A DNA stretch of 64,000 bases from Notamacropus eugenii (lineage: Eukaryota; Chordata; Mammalia; Diprotodontia; Macropodidae): positions 11,135,001-11,199,000 of the forward strand of contig NC_092872.1 in the NCBI RefSeq assembly GCF_028372415.1, given 5' to 3'. Under the pieces are notes generated by a model that made no database searches, was not told the DNA's origin, and was given only the letters and a program-made list of their open reading frames with translations. A program made the translations under genes and the position numbers. This document shows, piece by piece, positions 61,806 to 64,000 of the stretch (the first letter of the stretch is position 1; each line of letters starts with the position of its first letter).

Positions 61806-63341
61806 AATGTCAGAGGTTGAGGACCCCAGAAAATGAGGGACTCACTGTATCCTCAAGGCTAAAGGGGCTACTTGCACCAAAAGGAGTTTTGGAATGAATG
61901 TTGGTCCTCAAATGCGGCAAAAGAAGGACCCTGGTCTGAAAGCACCTAGTGATTGTAACCAAAGGGAGTGGATCATTTTGTGGAGCAAGAGAATTCCAGG
62001 CTGTGGCAGAGCAGTTCATTTGGTGTGGATTGGGAAGTCATTTAGGACAAATGAGTCCATGTGAAACTTGGGAAGTATGTGTAGAGAGGGACACAGTGGA
62101 AGAGAGGGCTTGGGTATCATCTGGAAGAAAGTTAACTTCCTGGGCTCTGACTGCAGAAGGGTTATGTGTGGGAATCTGTATTCTGGTGTTCCCTGCCCCC
62201 ACCTCCATCCTTCCATAGAGAGCACCATCAAGCAGAGCCATGGTGAAAAGTTATTCATCAGATTTGGACTCCTGTCATTGGTCTGAATTAAGAATCACCT
62301 GAACTTTCCTAGTTCAGTTTAGGCAGAGTGGGTTGGCTGGATAGATGGGGACCTAGACTGCTAAGGGCACTCCCATCCAACTAGTTACCCAGGCTCAAGA
62401 CCTCAACATTATCCTTGACCCATCCCTCCAGCTCCCTCATCTCATATATCCAATCTATTGTCAAAACCCATTGTTGCCGTCTCCATGACATCTCTTGTAT
62501 CTGTCCCTTTCTCAGATCCTTATTACTTTTTCCTATCCAATGAAATATCTGTAAAGTGCCTATGGGCACGCAGAAGGCACTTAACCAATGCCCGCTCCCT
62601 TCCCTCCCTTACTTTCCTTCTCCCTTGGACTATCGTAACAGTTTCCTATTTGGTCTCCCTCCCTCAAATCTTTCTCCATTCCAATCCATGATCCACTCAG
62701 CTGCCAAAGCTGTCTCTGACAAGGCAGGTCTGACCATGTCACTCCACTACTCAGTGGATGGCTCCCTATTACTTCTAGGGTCAACTGATTTTTAAAGCCC
62801 TTCTCAACTTGACTCTAACCTGCCTCTCCATCCTTATCATATACATTAATCCTCTGACCACTTTACGATTTGGCCAGTGGCTTTTTTCTCCTCATACACA
62901 GAACTCTATCTCTGATCTCTTTGTCTTTGCACTGACTGGAGGGCACTTTCTTCTCACTTCTGCCTAGAATCCCTTGCTTCCATAATGGGAGCCCAGTAAG
63001 ATGCTTTTTGTTCTGGATGGTAGATCTCTCATTTCTAGATGGTAGATCACTCATTCTCAATCTTCTAAATGCTAGGCTTCTATAGACCTCCCCCATTAAG
63101 CCAGATTTCACAGTCTGACTGCCCCTGAGATCCCCTTAGCCCCAGACTCACATTTTCTTTGTATTTTCCAAGTACAACCCCAATAGAAGTCCTGCCCTAC
63201 CACCCCAGAAGGACAGCTTGGCTTCCCCAAATCCCAGGTCCCTCCCAGAAATGGAGACAGATATTCTTGAGCCTAGACATCTGTATTCCAATACGGGACA
63301 GGTGATTTCCTACACACCTTGTTGTAGGACGTCAGAGTAAC
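54092..63341 (-). CDS. PRSS45: PRSS45/PRSS46-type trypsin-like gene, exons 2-6; probably inactive
   Basis: Five exons on the minus strand join in frame: 63318-63341, 61285-61444, 60008-60282, 56058-56221 and 54092-54226, with the phases of PRSS50. Exon 1 (signal peptide) is not in the window. The protein reads [47 protein letters not shown] (His57 kept), [20 protein letters not shown] (Asp102 kept), [39 protein letters not shown] and [10 protein letters not shown]. There is no IVGG activation start. Ser195 is His and Asp194 is Asn. TGA replaces the conserved C-terminal Trp. Text such as [10 protein letters not shown] and [14 protein letters not shown] is closest to PRSS45 as I remember it; PRSS46 is the alternative by position. 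Pseudoprotease or young pseudogene cannot be separated here. Confidence 0.72.
54920..55760 (-). repeat. CR1/L3-like LINE fragment, the longest in the window
   Basis: The + strand runs through 'caaatatttcaagacaataa', 'cttgaagctaaataaatgtc', 'gatcacatgagcatttttag', 'cccaaatatagg' and 'gttgatgagcatgacatttg', matching the antisense of the CR1-type region in order over about 800 bases. It lies in PRSS45-like intron 5. Confidence 0.6.
56058..56221 (-). CDS. PRSS45: PRSS45-like exon 5
   Basis: The acceptor 'ttttcccaaggcag' precedes 56221 and the donor gtgagt follows 56058. It encodes [34 protein letters not shown] and [21 protein letters not shown]. Thr occupies the S1-pocket 189 position. Phase 0 at the 3' end joins exon 6. 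Confidence 0.85.
56222..60007 (-). other. PRSS45-like intron 4
   Basis: MIR-like pieces lie near 58270-58340, 58490-58640 and 59160-59230. The stretches 56400-58250 and 59250-59990 show no gene or clear repeat. The A/T-rich end near 57060-57120 could be an old retroposon tail. Confidence 0.45.
60008..60282 (-). CDS. PRSS45: PRSS45-like exon 4 (Asp102 exon)
   Basis: The acceptor 'tttctttcctacag' precedes 60282. The donor gtgaag follows 60008 and is chosen because its phase 1 fits exon 5. It encodes [69 protein letters not shown] and [18 protein letters not shown]. Asp of MGDIALL is the catalytic aspartate. Confidence 0.85.
60283..61284 (-). other. PRSS45-like intron 3 with (GA)n microsatellite
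   Basis: A GA dinucleotide run lies at 61049-61116, with purine-rich flank from 61000. No exon is seen in the rest. Confidence 0.7.
61285..61444 (-). CDS. PRSS45: PRSS45-like exon 3 (His57 exon)
   Basis: The acceptor 'cctcttctcccctag' precedes 61444 and the donor gtgagt follows 61285. It encodes [37 protein letters not shown] and [15 protein letters not shown]. Catalytic His is present. INMQ stands where trypsins have IVGG, and no basic residue precedes it, so no zymogen cleavage is expected. Confidence 0.88.
61450..61801 (+). repeat. GA-rich tract with terminal (GA)n, upstream of PRSS45-like exon 3
   Basis: Aggaaa/gagaaa sequence from about 61490 with cagaca and gagaga runs at 61705-61800. 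On the gene strand it is a CT-rich stretch next to the exon 3 acceptor, as in PRSS50. Confidence 0.9.
61802..62354 (-). other. PRSS45-like intron 2, nothing recognised
   Basis: Unassigned non-coding sequence without clear repeats or exons. Confidence 0.45.
62355..63130 (+). repeat. L2 (LINE2) 3' region, about 775 bp
   Basis: It runs through 'ggtctgaccatgtcactcca', 'ggctccctattacttctagg', 'ctttgcactgactggagggc' and 'gcctagaatcccttgcttcc', collinear with the L2 3' half in sense. It lies in PRSS45-like intron 2. No intact frame. Confidence 0.8.
63318..63341 (-). CDS. PRSS45: PRSS45-like exon 2, 24-nt micro-exon
   Basis: Between acceptor 'ctccctaccttccag' and donor 'gtgtgtag' lie 24 bases. In phase 1 they read (G)YSDVLQQ and join (D)CDQPNW of exon 3. 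PRSS50 has a small linker exon of the same phase at the same place. The call rests on splice sites, phase and position. Confidence 0.55.
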
Positions 63342-63344
63342 CTG

Positions 63345-63735
63345 GAAGGTAGGGAGAAAGAAGAACAAAGATAAGAGGTGAGATAATTGTTGGAAGTGAG
63401 AGGACCAGGATGGGGTGAGTCAGAAGTAGGGCTGAGATAGAAAGAAAGGAAAAACAACTGGAGGGAGGGAGATGAGAGAAGGTGTCAGATAACAGGAAAC
63501 CAGGAGAAAGTAGGGAAGTTACAATTGAGTGGATGTGAAATTACTGGGAAAGGGTAAGATAACAGGGAGAAAGTTGGATTTGGGGAAGAGGCTGGAATAA
63601 GAGAAGGGAAATAAGATGAGGAGAGGGCGGAAATCAAGAAAGATAAAAGGGTTATAGGCATGAGCTGAGATAATGAGCAGGTGAAATCACTGGGAAAGAG
63701 GTGGAAGAGGAGATGACATAGAGACTGAAATTGTG
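63345..63735 (-). other. Purine-rich sequence, exon 1 not found
   Basis: A/G-rich DNA without a signal-peptide frame followed by a phase-1 donor, so exon 1 of the PRSS45-like gene is probably right of the window. Confidence 0.5.
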
Positions 63736-63739
63736 TGTG

Positions 63740-64000
63740 TGTTCATCCTTCATTGCTGAAGAAGACCATGCCATCAGAGAAATAATGACATGACTTGCAC
63801 TTGACTTTGTTTTGAGGGAGGGAGGGCTGTGCAGGTCACCAGCCTCACTTCTCTTCCAGAGCCATCTGAATCCAGTGAGCAGATATCCATCAGGATGACT
63901 GGAGATGACCCAGGATGAGGCAACTGGGGTTAAGTGACTTGCCCAAGGTCACACAGCTAGTGAGTGTCAAGTGTCTGAGGTGAGATTTGATTTGAACTCA
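63740..64000 (-). repeat. Marsupial composite SINE, runs off the window
   Basis: The + strand reads 'cattgctgaagaagaccatg', 'gacatgacttgcacttgact', 'ggctgtgcaggtcaccagcc', 'gtgacttgcccaaggtcaca' and 'gatttgaactca', the reverse of a well-known marsupial SINE. The head lies beyond 64000. Well preserved. Confidence 0.85.

Overview
The window is mammalian and almost certainly marsupial. tRNA-derived SINEs of the marsupial MAR1/WSINE type (a 'gtggcacagtggatagagcac' head followed by 'tgtgaccctgggcaagtcac') recur every 1-3 kb on both strands, together with L2 3' ends, CR1/L3-like fragments, marsupial L1 3' ends and a HAL1 (half-L1) element. Coding sequence is sparse and split into exons. I cannot name the species.

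The gene order matches the segment of human 3p21.31 that runs TMIE - PRSS50 - PRSS46/45. On the + strand, exons 2-4 of TMIE (hair-cell mechanotransduction channel subunit) lie at 2975-17574; exon 1 with the signal peptide is probably left of the window. About 17 kb of repeat-filled intergenic DNA follows (18.7-34.2 kb). It contains a full-length HAL1 retrotransposon (23608-26526, minus) with an intact 362-codon ORF1, a 15-bp target-site duplication and an L1-type 5' end. Convergent to TMIE on the minus strand is a complete six-exon PRSS50 (TSP50) orthologue (34223-49349, 328 aa). A second, five-exon-visible trypsin-like gene of the PRSS45/46 type follows (54092-63341); its first exon is off the right edge.

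The most striking biology is in the proteases. PRSS50 has an open reading frame, good splice sites, a signal peptide, a zymogen-type K/VIGG site and a GPI-like hydrophobic tail, yet all three catalytic triad positions are replaced (His57 to Asn, Asp102 to Asn, Ser195 to Asp). The PRSS45-like gene keeps His57 and Asp102 but has His at 195, Asn at 194, no IVGG start, and a TGA at the conserved C-terminal Trp, behind which the hydrophobic tail is still open. Both look like pseudoproteases or genes on the way to loss.

The 5' side of PRSS50 (46.6-51.3 kb) is a cluster of tandem repeats: a 33/22-bp minisatellite split by an L1, a G-rich tract, a 16-copy 40-bp GC-rich array starting about 50 bp upstream of the start codon, and a 670-bp GTR trinucleotide tract with 115-bp higher-order units. 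Another unusual structure is a 518-bp stretch present twice (33055-33572 and 36787-37304), about 99% identical; the second copy sits inside the 3' UTR of an L1. The rest is ordinary interspersed repeat and unassigned non-coding DNA.
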